Assembly (NCBI GenBank): GCA_964446655.1
Contig: CAYUPL010000024.1
Coordinates: 1-49,328, forward strand
DNA length: 49,328 nt
Direction of reading: 5' to 3'
DNA from: Desulfopila_A sp964446655
GTDB taxonomy: Bacteria > Desulfobacterota > Desulfobulbia > Desulfobulbales > Desulfocapsaceae
Position numbers and translations under genes: made by a program. The stretch's first letter is position 1, and each line of letters opens with the position of its first letter. Shown here one piece after another: positions 27,335 to 36,310 of the stretch. The notes below the pieces were generated by a model. The model ran no database searches and was not told where the DNA came from. It saw only the letters and a program-made list of their open reading frames with translations.

Positions 27335-28639
27335 ATGAATATGAAAATATCCGCTACCAAGGAAGCTGAAACCCATCTTCTTGAGGCGGCGAAAGAATTT
27401 CAAAAATGTATGCAGTGCGGTAAATGCCGCAGTGTCTGTCCTGTTTTCCGGGAAATGGGCAACGAACTCTATGTTGCCCGCGGTAAAAACAAGCTTGCCG
27501 AAAAGATTGTTTCCGGAGAATTGCAGATCACTCAACGAGTTGAAGATGCCATCAATGAGTGCCTGAATTGCAAAACCTGTTCCGCCAACTGTCCCGCCGG
27601 GGTGAGCCCGGAACATGTAGTCCTTAGGCTGCGCTGGTATATCACCACGCAGAAAGGGCTCCATTTCTTCAAGGCCTTGATCTTCCGTCAGCTTCTCTGG
27701 AGAAAATGGCCCATAACTTTGGGATGTGCCGTTGTCGGTATGGCGCAGAAGATGCTGTTTGGGATCGGCCCGAAAAATCCGGTTCGCCACCTCTTTCCAC
27801 TGTTTGGTTTTTCCAAAAGGAGAAATTTTCCCCAGTTGGCAATTCGCAGCGCCCAGTCGCAGCTTCCGGAGGTCAATACGTCCAAAACGGGCACGACCAA
27901 GATGCGAGTCGGTTACTTTACCGGTTGCGCCGGAAATCTGATCTACACTAATGTGGCCCGGTCTGTAGTCGACATATTGACCGGCTATGGTTATGAGGTC
28001 GTTATCCCGAAGAAGCAGAAATGTAACGGTACTCCTGTGTTGGCAAACGGTGACTATGATGGCGCCAAGCGCCTCATGGAACATAATTTCGATCTGTTTC
28101 GCAAATATGATCTCGACGCCATCGTGGTAGCCTGTTCTTCCTGTGGCATGTCATTGAAAAAGGAGATCAAAGTCTTTATAGACGACAGTGCCGAGTTGCA
28201 GGAGTTTACAGGGAAAGTTTTTGATATCAATGAGTTTATTGAAAAAAATATTGAAATCAAGCCGGAACGGCTTGGCCGGATTCCCTACAAAGTAACCTAC
28301 CACGACCCCTGCCATATGGTTCGCGGCCAGGCAATCAAAGACCAGCCACGCAACCTGCTCAAAATGATTCCGGGGGTGACCTTTACCGAGATGAAGAATG
28401 CCGACACCTGCTGCGGCTCGGCGGGCAGCTACTGTATCACGCATTATGATACCGCCATCAAGATCAACAACCATAAAATCAAAGATATCCAAGATGCTCA
28501 TGTCGATATGGTGGCCACCGGCTGCCCGACCTGTGTGATGCATATCGCAGACAACCTGGCTCAGCATAAAAGTAGCGAGAAGGTACGATTTGTGGTAGAA
28601 ATACTGGCTGATTCGCTGCGTGCTGCCAAGACGATATAG
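27335..28639 (+). CDS. glcF: Glycolate/D-lactate oxidase iron-sulfur subunit (GlcF-like)
   Basis: 434-residue Fe-S subunit partnering the GlcD-like protein. Two 4Fe-4S motifs near the N-terminus, CMQCGKCRSVCP (C25, C28, C31, C35) and CLNCKTCSANCP (C76, C79, C82, C86), then two CCG domains (GYFTGCAGNL ... CNGTPVLANGD and YHDPCHMVRG ... CCGSAGSY), the general plan of GlcF/LldE/heterodisulfide-reductase-D proteins. GAGGG precedes the ATG. A quinone or a membrane Hdr/Qmo-like complex is the probable electron acceptor. Last gene of the operon. Confidence 0.88.
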   Translation: MNMKISATKEAETHLLEAAKEFQKCMQCGKCRSVCPVFREMGNELYVARGKNKLAEKIVSGELQITQRVEDAINECLNCKTCSANCPAGVSPEHVVLRLRWYITTQKGLHFFKALIFRQLLWRKWPITLGCAVVGMAQKMLFGIGPKNPVRHLFPLFGFSKRRNFPQLAIRSAQSQLPEVNTSKTGTTKMRVGYFTGCAGNLIYTNVARSVVDILTGYGYEVVIPKKQKCNGTPVLANGDYDGAKRLMEHNFDLFRKYDLDAIVVACSSCGMSLKKEIKVFIDDSAELQEFTGKVFDINEFIEKNIEIKPERLGRIPYKVTYHDPCHMVRGQAIKDQPRNLLKMIPGVTFTEMKNADTCCGSAGSYCITHYDTAIKINNHKIKDIQDAHVDMVATGCPTCVMHIADNLAQHKSSEKVRFVVEILADSLRAAKTI

Positions 28640-28656
28640 CAGCATAAAAACGGTCT

Positions 28657-28714
28657 ATTCCTGGTCCTGTGTAGCGGTATCCTTTCTGATGCTGATGTGA
28701 TACGGACCAGGAAT
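28657..28714 (+). terminator. Long hairpin after the oxidase operon
   Basis: ATTCCTGGTCC (28657-28667) and GGACCAGGAAT (28704-28714) are exact complements, with an inner GTATC/GATAC pair. It lies 18 bases past the glcF stop. No U-run follows on the plus strand, so termination or mRNA protection is inferred from position. Confidence 0.45.
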
Positions 28715-28740
28715 GGTTGGCCCTTCATTTTACTGTGATC

Positions 28741-29175
28741 ATGAAAGAACTGTCGTCATCGCTTACCTTTTTTTATAAATATGTTGTGCTTTTTCTCTGG
28801 ATTGTCGGGTTTGGCATCGGTGGGCGTGATATCCTTTTTGGTTCCGAAAGCTACGATCTCAGATGGGTACAGTATATAACGACATGGCTGTTGATTGCCT
28901 CTTTTTTCTTTTTTATAACCGGACCCGTTAAAAAAGTGACAATGGAGGGACAAACGCTGATCGTCTCCAACTATCTCCGTACCGAGAAGATCGATTTTGC
29001 TCAGATAACGACAGTGGATAGTTTTTCCTTCTTTACACCAAAACTTGTCTGGTTTACTTTGCAGGATGAGTCTTCCTTCGGCAAAAAGATAACCTTTCTG
29101 CCCAGGCATCGTGTCGGTGCCGGGCTGGGGAAGCATCCGCTGGTATTTGAGTTGCGTCGCCAACTGAACCTGTGA
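28741..29175 (+). CDS. Small membrane protein with PH-like C-terminal domain
   Basis: 144 residues from ATG 28741; an upstream TTG is less likely. Two hydrophobic helices (about 12-30 and 44-62) are followed by a basic beta-rich segment (VTMEGQTLIVSNYLRTEKID ... LPRHRV) resembling the bacterial PH-like domains that follow paired helices. No catalytic motif. Function unknown. No close operon partner: 126 bases separate it from the DksA-like gene. Confidence 0.65.
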   Translation: MKELSSSLTFFYKYVVLFLWIVGFGIGGRDILFGSESYDLRWVQYITTWLLIASFFFFITGPVKKVTMEGQTLIVSNYLRTEKIDFAQITTVDSFSFFTPKLVWFTLQDESSFGKKITFLPRHRVGAGLGKHPLVFELRRQLNL

Positions 29176-29303
29176 CAAGAAGCAGTCCCCTCCGTCTTTC
29201 CAGGAAAAAATAAGGAAAGCGCGGACTCCGATCTCTCCTGAATGACATTATGATTTTGGCTTTGGGTAAGGTATGGGGATGGCGAGGATGGAGATGGGAA
29301 TAA

Positions 29304-29654
29304 ATGAGTAAAGAGATTGATATAGACCAGTTTAAGGTGCGTCTGCAGGAGAGACGACAGGTCCTTCTGGCGGCCAAGGAGAGCAGAAGCAGAGAGAGTG
29401 CGCCCAAAGAACTCGATCAGGCTCGTGTCGGCAGACTGTCGCGAATGGATGCCATGCAACAGCAGGCCATGGGCCAGGCCGCGGCACGTCTGGCGGCCCA
29501 GGAACTGCAGCGTATTGATCTTGCTTTGAACCGAATCGCCTCGGGTGAGTTCGGTTACTGCATTCTCTGTGAGGAAGAAATTGCCCCGAAGCGACTCCAT
29601 TTCGATCCCAGCCTGACGACATGCATTGCCTGTGCCCGCAAGGCTGAGGGGTGA
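29304..29654 (+). CDS. TraR/DksA-family zinc-finger protein
   Basis: 116 residues. N-terminal coiled coil with the RxDxxxxQ pattern (LSRMDAMQQQAM), then the C4 zinc finger GYCILCEEEIAPKRL ... CIAC (C86, C89, C107, C110). Shorter than E. coli DksA (151 residues) and closer to the short DksA/TraR group that binds in the RNA polymerase secondary channel. It could modulate transcription, but the tip acidic residues of canonical DksA are not obvious, so the regulatory activity is inferred from family only. Confidence 0.85.
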   Translation: MSKEIDIDQFKVRLQERRQVLLAAKESRSRESAPKELDQARVGRLSRMDAMQQQAMGQAAARLAAQELQRIDLALNRIASGEFGYCILCEEEIAPKRLHFDPSLTTCIACARKAEG

Positions 29655-29723
29655 TTTTCATATAACGGAATAATGCTCGAACATATTGAAATGTTATTAA
29701 ATTATTGAAAATCGGCACAATGT

Positions 29724-29743
29724 TCATGAGAAATCCGGGTTAG
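29724..29743 (+). repeat. Short dispersed repeat, copy C
   Basis: TCATGAGAAATCCGGGTTAG. On the minus strand it supplies the TAA stop of the DUF945 gene (29740-29742), just as copy A does for the coiled-coil gene. Confidence 0.5.
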
Positions 29744-31071
29744 CGCTTCAGCACAAACTCCCTGTCGTTGAGAAACAGTTTTCCCTGCCGTGTTTCCGCT
29801 CTGTGCCGGAGAGACTCACCATCTCTGATAAATATACCGGTGGTCATTCCCGGATAGAGTGGTGCAAGCAACAGTTCCGGTTCGCCCACGAGGCTGATAG
29901 GCAAGCTGACAGCCGAATTGAGGGAAAAGATATCGAGAGCCATCGCCGGGGCGTTGACAAGGGGCACAAACTGCAGCAGACTCATATCCTTCAGGAGTTG
30001 TAAGGTCATATCCGCCTGGATTGTTCCCTCCGGCAGTTTAACAAGCAGGTCATAAAGAGAAATCTCAAGACCCTGCTGGAGCAACTCCTCATAAGCGGCA
30101 ATAAGCTGGAAACCAAGAATTGCGGCTTTGTCCTCCAGTAATTTCGTTACCTTGCCGGGGCTTTCCTGAAATGCGGCCACGTCTCGGAACAAATCACTTA
30201 CAATTGTTGTGTACATCTTCATAAAATTTTCATAGCGCGTCGTGTTCATGCCGCGTATGCCAATCTTCATTTCCGCCCGGTCAATTGACCGGTCTGCAGT
30301 CTTGAAGCCGTTACAGGCAAAGGACGTCAGTGTGGTAAGGGTGTTCTTGTCATGGTCTACCTTAAAAACAGAACCGACCTGGAGAGCGGCAAGATCGATA
30401 TCCATTTGCGGATGCCTGGAGCTGAGATCCTCCATGGAGAAGTTCATGAAGCCATCCCAGAGATAGGGGGAGAGGAGCTGTATTTCCGCTGCCATGCTGA
30501 CCTTTCCAAGAAGGGGAGTCGAGGCGGAGCTGTGCCTGAGCCCCTGCCACGAAGCGGAGGAGGTGAATTTTTGCAGGGAGTTGTCTGTGATAATGTTGAA
30601 TTCCCCGGCGCCGACTTCTAAAAAGACGTTGTCCTGCTGCAGGGTAAATGGGGTAAGACTCAAAGTTGACTCTAGTTTACCGAAGTGGGAATAGGTGGTT
30701 TGCAGAGTGAAAGGGTTATGGCCCTGTAATTTGGCAGTAATAAAATCGGTAAACCAGATATTTTTTTCAAGACTGGTGGTGGAGACTGCCCCGCTGTAGC
30801 CATGTTTGGCATGGTCCGTGAAGACTATTTCCTCAACGCCATAGACTGTTTGCAGCGGACCGAAATTGATTTTCCATTCAATATCGGAAGAGTAAAAATT
30901 ACGTTCATAGCGGACCAGCTCGAGTGAGTATACATCACCGTGAGCGGCATTGACGGCACCTGCCTCAACGAAGGCCCGACGCACTGTCTTTTCCATCAGG
31001 ACCCCGTTGATAAAAGGGGTAAACCCGATAAGTATGAGAAGCACTGCAAGTGCCGTTGCACATTTTTTCAT
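29740..31071 (-). CDS. DUF945 (YdgA-like) envelope protein
   Basis: 443 residues with an N-terminal hydrophobic anchor/signal (MKKCATALAVLLILIGFTPF), then a long beta-rich body. The region RYERNFYSSDIEWKINF and repeated short beta strands match the DUF945/YdgA family of periplasm-facing, membrane-anchored proteins of unknown function. Shine-Dalgarno AAAGGAACAGGA. It lies 35 bases downstream of the GGDEF-EAL gene in the same direction, so the two may be cotranscribed. Confidence 0.75.
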   Translation of the reverse strand: MKKCATALAVLLILIGFTPFINGVLMEKTVRRAFVEAGAVNAAHGDVYSLELVRYERNFYSSDIEWKINFGPLQTVYGVEEIVFTDHAKHGYSGAVSTTSLEKNIWFTDFITAKLQGHNPFTLQTTYSHFGKLESTLSLTPFTLQQDNVFLEVGAGEFNIITDNSLQKFTSSASWQGLRHSSASTPLLGKVSMAAEIQLLSPYLWDGFMNFSMEDLSSRHPQMDIDLAALQVGSVFKVDHDKNTLTTLTSFACNGFKTADRSIDRAEMKIGIRGMNTTRYENFMKMYTTIVSDLFRDVAAFQESPGKVTKLLEDKAAILGFQLIAAYEELLQQGLEISLYDLLVKLPEGTIQADMTLQLLKDMSLLQFVPLVNAPAMALDIFSLNSAVSLPISLVGEPELLLAPLYPGMTTGIFIRDGESLRHRAETRQGKLFLNDREFVLKR

Positions 31072-31106
31072 TCCTGTTCCTTTGGTGTCTCTTTCGCTGA
31101 GAGCGT

Positions 31107-33986
31107 TTAGCGCTTTGAGTTGCCGTCTCTTCCGCGGTTGTTATGCAGGTACTGCACCAGACTTTCAAGGGGCAGGGGCTTGCTGTAATAATATCCCTGG
31201 ATTTCGGTGCAGCCGAATTTTTTCAGCATTTCCAGTTGTTCTTTCGTCTCAACTCCTTCGGCAACGACGTTTATGTCGAGGTTTTTTGCCATAAGGATTA
31301 TTGTTTCCACGATTTCGGCGTCGTCACGGTCGCTGGTAATATCGGTGATAAAGGAACGGTCGATCTTGAGGTTATCGATGGGGAGGACCTTGAGATAATA
31401 CAGTGAGGAGTAACCGGTGCCGAAATCATCAATGGAGATGGAAAAACCGGCATTGACGAGACGGTTCAATTTGGCGACACTGTCTTCGATATCGGTCACC
31501 ATAATTGTTTCGGTGATTTCCAGTTCAAGCCGATGTGCCGATATGTTATTTTGCGTAACGATTGCCAGTATGTTGTCTACCATTTTGGCTTGTCTGAACT
31601 GGTAGGGAGAAAGGTTGATGGCGACTTTAATGGTGGTAAAACCGATACTGTTGAGAAGTTCGGCGGCTTCGCAGGCGCTGTCGAGGACAAAATCTCCCAA
31701 GGGAATAATTAGACCGGTTTCTTCGGCAAGCGGGATAAAATCCGCCGGGCTCACCAGGGAACCGTCGCCTTTGCGCCAGCGTACCAGCGCTTCAACGGAG
31801 GTAACCATACCACTGATGGGTTCAACTTTGGGTTGATAAAAAACGGTAAATTCTTCCTTCAGCAGGGCCTGTCTGAACTCTGCTTCAAGCTGGAGGCGGT
31901 GGCGTGCCCGGTCACTGAGATCTTTGGTGAACAGGGCATAGGTGTTTTTGCCCTGTTGTTTGGCCTGATACATAGCGGTGTCGGCGTTTTTGGTCAAAAT
32001 TTCAGCTGTAGTGCCGTCCTGGGGGAAAATGGCGGCACCGATACTTATGGTGACAAAAAGCTCATGATCCTCTATTTGAAACGGTTCGGTGAAACCTCGG
32101 ACTATTCTGCCGGCAAGATCAATGACCTGCTCCGCGGAGGTTAAGCCGACAGCAATGATTTGAAACTCATCTCCGCCAAGCCGTGCCACGGTATCTTCGT
32201 CACGCATGAGCTTGAGCAGGCGTCCGCCTACTTCCTGAAGGAGCAGATCTCCGGTTGAATGCCCCAGACTGTCGTTGATACGTTTGAAATTATCGAGATC
32301 CATGAATAAAACAGCAACCGAAATTTTTTTTCTGCGGGCATTGGCCAGCGATACGTTTAAACGGTCATTGGCAAGATATCGATTCGGCAGGCCGGTCAGG
32401 GCATCATGATAGGCGTGAAATGTGATCTGCTCCTCCTTGGTTTTCATCTCGGTAATATCGTGGAAGACAGCAACATAATGGCTGACCTCATCCTGCTGGT
32501 TCCGAATTGAGCTGATACTGAGAATTTCCGGATATGCCTCGCCGTTTTTTCTGCGGTTCCAGATCTCGCCGCTCCAATGGCCGTATTCGACGAGGCTCAG
32601 CCACATGGATTGGTAAAATTCGTTATCGTGCCGGTCCGATTTGAGGATTCTTGGGTTCCGGCCGATCACCTCCTCCTGGCTATACCCTGTTATGTCGGTA
32701 AAAGCCTGATTGACGGCAACGATGTTGCCCTGGGCATCTGTAATACTGATTCCCTCAAGGGCATGCTCAAACACCTTAGCAAAGAGCTTAAGCTGTTGTT
32801 CAGCTTGAATCCGTTCGCTGATTTCGCCCTGGAGAGCCCGAGTCGACTGCTGCAGTCTCTGGATGAAACTGTTATATTGCCCGGCGAGAAAACCGACCTC
32901 GCCTGTGGCGCTTTCATCGGCGGAGATGGGAAGTTCATTTCCGGAAGTTTTGCTCATCAATCTGGTCAGCCTGCTCAGTGGTCTTGTGATAGAGGCAGCC
33001 AGAGTCAAGCTCAGCGGCAGGATCAGCAATACGGTACATACAATGGTAACAAGAATGATTTGCTGCAGTTTATCGAGAGGCCAGTAGACTTCATCAAGCG
33101 ATACCGAGGAGGCAAGGAACCAGTCAAACTCCGGCATATAGAGGAAGGAGACGAGTTTCTCCCGCAGGCGCCCGTCTGTTTGATCAATCTGTTCATGGAT
33201 TACATGGCCATTTTTTAAACGAAGCATTTCCGGAAGAAGCAGAGAAGAAAGGCTTGCGGCAGCATGCTCGTGATTTTGCCGCAGCAGGGGATGATGAATG
33301 ACTGTGCCCTGACCTGATATGATATAAGCAAAGCCGCTGCTGCCGAATCGAAACGATTCGATGCCTTTTCTGAAGTCATCAATCTCCAGAAGAGAAAGAA
33401 ACTCTTCGCGATAGCTTGAGGCGGAGATAATCCAGTCCCATGGTGCAAAATAGGTCATGTAGAGTGCCTTGGACCGCTCCCGGCTCTCCCCCGGATTCTG
33501 CCAGTCGTACTCAAGATAGCCTTCTTTTTCTGCACTTTGTTTTATAGCGAGCCAATGCGTTGAAATGTTGTTATTTTTCATCTCCGGCACCGGATGAACA
33601 TCCAGGATACCCTTGCTGGTTATGGCGTAGATATAACCGGTTTCGCCGATGGTCTGGCTCAGAAGAATTTCTTCACCGCGCTTTTTGGCCTGGGCGATGG
33701 TGAGCTCTCCGGATACGGTCTGGCGGTGCAGTTCAAGTAAAATATCATGATTTTGTTCGGCGATGGCACGCAGGTGATTTCTGACGGAGACGTCCACAGC
33801 GGTAGTTATGGTTGTCTGGATGGCTTTGGTGGATGTCGCCAGCTGGTTGGCGACATTCTTTTCTATGATACCGTGCACGAGAGAGAAAATAACCCAGCCG
33901 GCGATGGCCGACACCACGCCAAACAGAAGAGAAAACCACAGCATCAGCTGGTATTTTATCTGGAGTGTTTTTAAAAAGCTCGGCAT
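31107..33986 (-). CDS. Membrane GGDEF-EAL protein with Cache and PAS sensors
   Basis: Bifunctional-looking c-di-GMP enzyme (959 residues from ATG 33986; an upstream TTG would add 18). Order: transmembrane helix (about 12-35), periplasmic dCache sensor (about 40-300, with IGETGYIYAITSKGILDVHP), second helix (about 308-330), HAMP, PAS (about 405-520, ending FHDITEM), GGDEF domain with intact RLGGDEF (about 600) and EAL domain with EALVRW (about 730), NLSPYQF, ELEITET, IDDFGTGYSSL, KIDRSFI and VAEGVET. Both catalytic signatures are intact, so cyclase and phosphodiesterase activity are both possible. The Cache domain suggests sensing of a small organic ligand outside the cell. Confidence 0.93.
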   Translation of the reverse strand: MPSFLKTLQIKYQLMLWFSLLFGVVSAIAGWVIFSLVHGIIEKNVANQLATSTKAIQTTITTAVDVSVRNHLRAIAEQNHDILLELHRQTVSGELTIAQAKKRGEEILLSQTIGETGYIYAITSKGILDVHPVPEMKNNNISTHWLAIKQSAEKEGYLEYDWQNPGESRERSKALYMTYFAPWDWIISASSYREEFLSLLEIDDFRKGIESFRFGSSGFAYIISGQGTVIHHPLLRQNHEHAAASLSSLLLPEMLRLKNGHVIHEQIDQTDGRLREKLVSFLYMPEFDWFLASSVSLDEVYWPLDKLQQIILVTIVCTVLLILPLSLTLAASITRPLSRLTRLMSKTSGNELPISADESATGEVGFLAGQYNSFIQRLQQSTRALQGEISERIQAEQQLKLFAKVFEHALEGISITDAQGNIVAVNQAFTDITGYSQEEVIGRNPRILKSDRHDNEFYQSMWLSLVEYGHWSGEIWNRRKNGEAYPEILSISSIRNQQDEVSHYVAVFHDITEMKTKEEQITFHAYHDALTGLPNRYLANDRLNVSLANARRKKISVAVLFMDLDNFKRINDSLGHSTGDLLLQEVGGRLLKLMRDEDTVARLGGDEFQIIAVGLTSAEQVIDLAGRIVRGFTEPFQIEDHELFVTISIGAAIFPQDGTTAEILTKNADTAMYQAKQQGKNTYALFTKDLSDRARHRLQLEAEFRQALLKEEFTVFYQPKVEPISGMVTSVEALVRWRKGDGSLVSPADFIPLAEETGLIIPLGDFVLDSACEAAELLNSIGFTTIKVAINLSPYQFRQAKMVDNILAIVTQNNISAHRLELEITETIMVTDIEDSVAKLNRLVNAGFSISIDDFGTGYSSLYYLKVLPIDNLKIDRSFITDITSDRDDAEIVETIILMAKNLDINVVAEGVETKEQLEMLKKFGCTEIQGYYYSKPLPLESLVQYLHNNRGRDGNSKR

Positions 33987-34085
33987 GTTGGATACAAAAC
34001 AAAAGATTGCTGCCGGATCTGAATAGGGATCTTTTCCCAAAACATCAGGCCCGGTATTTTTGCTGAAACCGTCTGCATTTGCAGA

Positions 34086-34982
34086 TTACACTATTTTTCC
34101 GGCAGAGGGCAAAATATATTTCAGGAAGGCATGATAATGGTGCGGCAGACTTCGTTTACCTGATGTTACCGAATAAAAGTGTCGTGTCATATGGACATCG
34201 ACTACATCGATGATCTGGATCCGACCATGCTCTACGCCGTCCTTCACAGCCTGGTGGGAAAGAATGGAGACGCCCAGGTTTGATTTTACAGCCTCGGTGA
34301 CGGCCGTGCTCGAGCCCAGCACGGCACATGTGTTGAGCTGGTCAACCGTGATGTTTTTCTCGGCCAGAAAGTGTTCCATGCATTTTCTGGTACCCGAGCC
34401 CTCTTCTCGCAGGATAAAAGGCAAGTCCAGAAGTGTTCGCGTGGTGATGCGCTGGTTGATGGTTCTTTTTGTTGAAGCTGCCAGAACCAGATCGTCCTCT
34501 TTGAAAGGATGAAAGTGCAATTTTGGTGAATCGTTGCGTGCGCCGACGAAACCCAGCAGAATTTCGTTATTGAGGATTGACTGAATAACCTGGGCGGAGT
34601 CGCAGGTTCTGATCTCAAAGGATATTTTGGGGTGCAGTTTCGTAAACGCAGCGGCGGCATGGGGTAAAATGAAAGCGCTGGGAATTGTACTTGCGGCAAT
34701 GAGTAGCTGTCCCGAAACGGTTTTACCTACTGCCGTCAAATCATCTTCCAGCTTTTTGAGATCATCGAGAATGCCCAGGGCACGCGGATAGAGCAGTTCT
34801 GCCTCCAAGGTCGGGATAATAGAGCGGCCCAGGCGATCAAAGAGTCTGCAGTTGAGGCGTCCCTCGAGGTTGCGGATATGTTCGCTGATGGTGGGCTGGC
34901 TGGTATAGAGCTGCTCGGCCGCTTTGGTAAAACTTCTGTTTTTATAGACGGCCACAAATATTTTCAGGTGTCGAGTTTCTAT
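34086..34982 (-). CDS. LysR-family regulator (selenium-metabolism associated), probable AUA start
   Basis: Transcriptional regulator divergent from selD. The helix-turn-helix (residues about 4-62: FVAVYKNRSFTKAAEQLYTS, QPTISEHIRNLEGRL) and the substrate-binding domain are complete. A GTG at 34955 would cut off the first half of helix 1. Extending upstream gives I-ETRHLKIFVAVYKN, exactly where LysR proteins normally start with M-E, but the codon is ATA (34980-34982). GGAG (34990-34993 complement) lies 7 bases before it, and the frame is closed by TAA a few codons upstream. I therefore call an AUA start, 298 residues, or an assembly error for ATG. LysR genes next to selD form a known selenium-associated subgroup; its target here may be selD itself. 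Confidence 0.85.
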   Translation of the reverse strand: METRHLKIFVAVYKNRSFTKAAEQLYTSQPTISEHIRNLEGRLNCRLFDRLGRSIIPTLEAELLYPRALGILDDLKKLEDDLTAVGKTVSGQLLIAASTIPSAFILPHAAAAFTKLHPKISFEIRTCDSAQVIQSILNNEILLGFVGARNDSPKLHFHPFKEDDLVLAASTKRTINQRITTRTLLDLPFILREEGSGTRKCMEHFLAEKNITVDQLNTCAVLGSSTAVTEAVKSNLGVSILSHQAVKDGVEHGRIQIIDVVDVHMTRHFYSVTSGKRSLPHHYHAFLKYILPSAGKIV

Positions 34983-35037
34983 TTGAGTACTCCGGCGTTA
35001 AAATGGTTCCATGATCAGTACAAAAATGGTATTTGAT

Positions 35038-35051
35038 TATCTTATGAGATA
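35038..35051. promoter_or_regulatory. Dyad between the LysR gene and selD
   Basis: TATCT-tatg-AGATA, a perfect 5-bp-arm dyad in the 118-bp divergent spacer, where an autoregulated LysR operator is expected. It is short, so it could be coincidence. Confidence 0.35.
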
Positions 35052-35100
35052 TATAGCTTTGTTTTTGCAATAGTGAAACAGAAAAATTCAGGTAGCGATA

Positions 35101-36162
35101 ATGAAATTCTCCCATCTTTTCAAGAAAAAGACATTGACACGGCTGGCCAGAACCTGTGGCTGAGCGGCGAAAATTGGTCCGGCGGTCCTGTCGGATGCAC
35201 TGCAGGGGCTTACACCGCCTCATGACGACAACCTGCTGGTCGGCTTTGAAACATCGGACGATGCCGCTGTTTATCGCCTTTCCGCCGATACGGCCATGAT
35301 CAATACCATTGATTTTATAACCCCGCCGGTGGACGATCCTTACTGGTTTGGTCAGATAGCGGCGGCCAACTCCATTTCCGATATCTATTCCATGGGCGGT
35401 CGTCCGTTGACTGCTCTCAACGTGGTTATGTTTCCCTCGAAATATCTCGACATGGGAGTTTTAAAAGAGATACTGCGGGGCGGCTACGACAAGGTGATGG
35501 AGGCGGGCGCCTGTCTGGTCGGCGGTCACAGTGTCGACGACGAGGAGCCGAAGTATGGACTGTGTGTCAACGGCGTGGTGCATCCGGACCGGATAATAAC
35601 CAATACCGGAGCTCGACCGGGAGATGTGCTCATCCTTACCAAGCCCCTCGGCTCCGGAGTCCTCTTCAATGCCGTTCGTTCCGGCCGGCTGCCTTTTAAG
35701 GAAATTGAAGAGAAGGTGCTGCCCTCTCTTGCCGCCTTGAGCGACAAGGCCATCGAAGAGGCGCTGAAATTTGATCTCCATGCGGCAACCGATGTGACGG
35801 GTTTCGGTATTTTAGGCCATGCCGTGGAGATGAGCTATGGCAGCGGATATGAAATTGTGCTGCAGTATGGTGCCTTACCGGTTTACCCGGATACCCTGGA
35901 CATGTACGGCAAAGGAGAAACTACCGGCAGCAACGAGGCCAACCGGCACATGGTGGAGAACCACAGGTTCACCCTTCGGTGTGAACTGAATCATCGAGAC
36001 AGGGGGCTGATCTACGACCCGCAGACTTCCGGTGGTCTACTGCTGGCGCTGCCCGAATCCCAGGCCGACACATTACTGACCGCTTTGCACCAGGCGGGCG
36101 TGAGTGGTGCAGTCAAAATTGGTCATGTCGGTGATAATGAAGCAGGTGTAACTCTGGTGTAA
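35101..36162 (+). CDS. selD: Selenide, water dikinase (SelD), itself a selenoprotein
   Basis: Makes selenophosphate from selenide and ATP for Sec-tRNA synthesis. A naive reading starts at an internal ATG (35296), but the N-terminal catalytic segment lies upstream in frame. From ATG 35101 the protein reads LARTCG-U-AAKIGPAVLSDAL, with TGA (35161-35163) at the catalytic Cys/Sec position (Sec21) followed by the conserved Lys. Full length 353 residues, normal for SelD. Downstream blocks: DDAAVY, TIDFITPPVDDPYWFGQIAA, NSISDIYSMGGRPLTALN, GGHSVDDEEPKYGL, ATDVTGFGILGHA and DPQTSGGLL. A SECIS-like hairpin follows the UGA. This makes SelD synthesis depend on selenium. Divergent from the LysR regulator. 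Confidence 0.95.
35161..35194 (+). promoter_or_regulatory. Sec UGA codon and SECIS hairpin of selD
   Basis: After UGA come 20 bases, then the loop GGUCCU (35184-35189), closed by CCGGC (35179-35183) pairing with GUCGG (35190-35194). The GGU in the loop and its distance match bacterial SECIS elements. Confidence 0.75.
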
Positions 36163-36310
36163 CCCTCTATTTTTTTGCTCAGAGCATTGTATGCCTGTAA
36201 CCTGCTTTTTCCGCTGTGTTGTGTCGGCACGGCAAAAAGGCAGGAATTAATTGAGCCCGATAAACCTCGTATTTTCAAACCGTTTACGAGTATCTATCAC
36301 AAGGGAGACT

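Noticed and set aside
36163..36310. TPP riboswitch upstream of the kinase-ABC module
   Set aside because: None of the conserved TPP motifs (such as CTGAGA and ACC-TGAACC blocks) are present. There is only an imperfect CCTGC/GCAGG hairpin.
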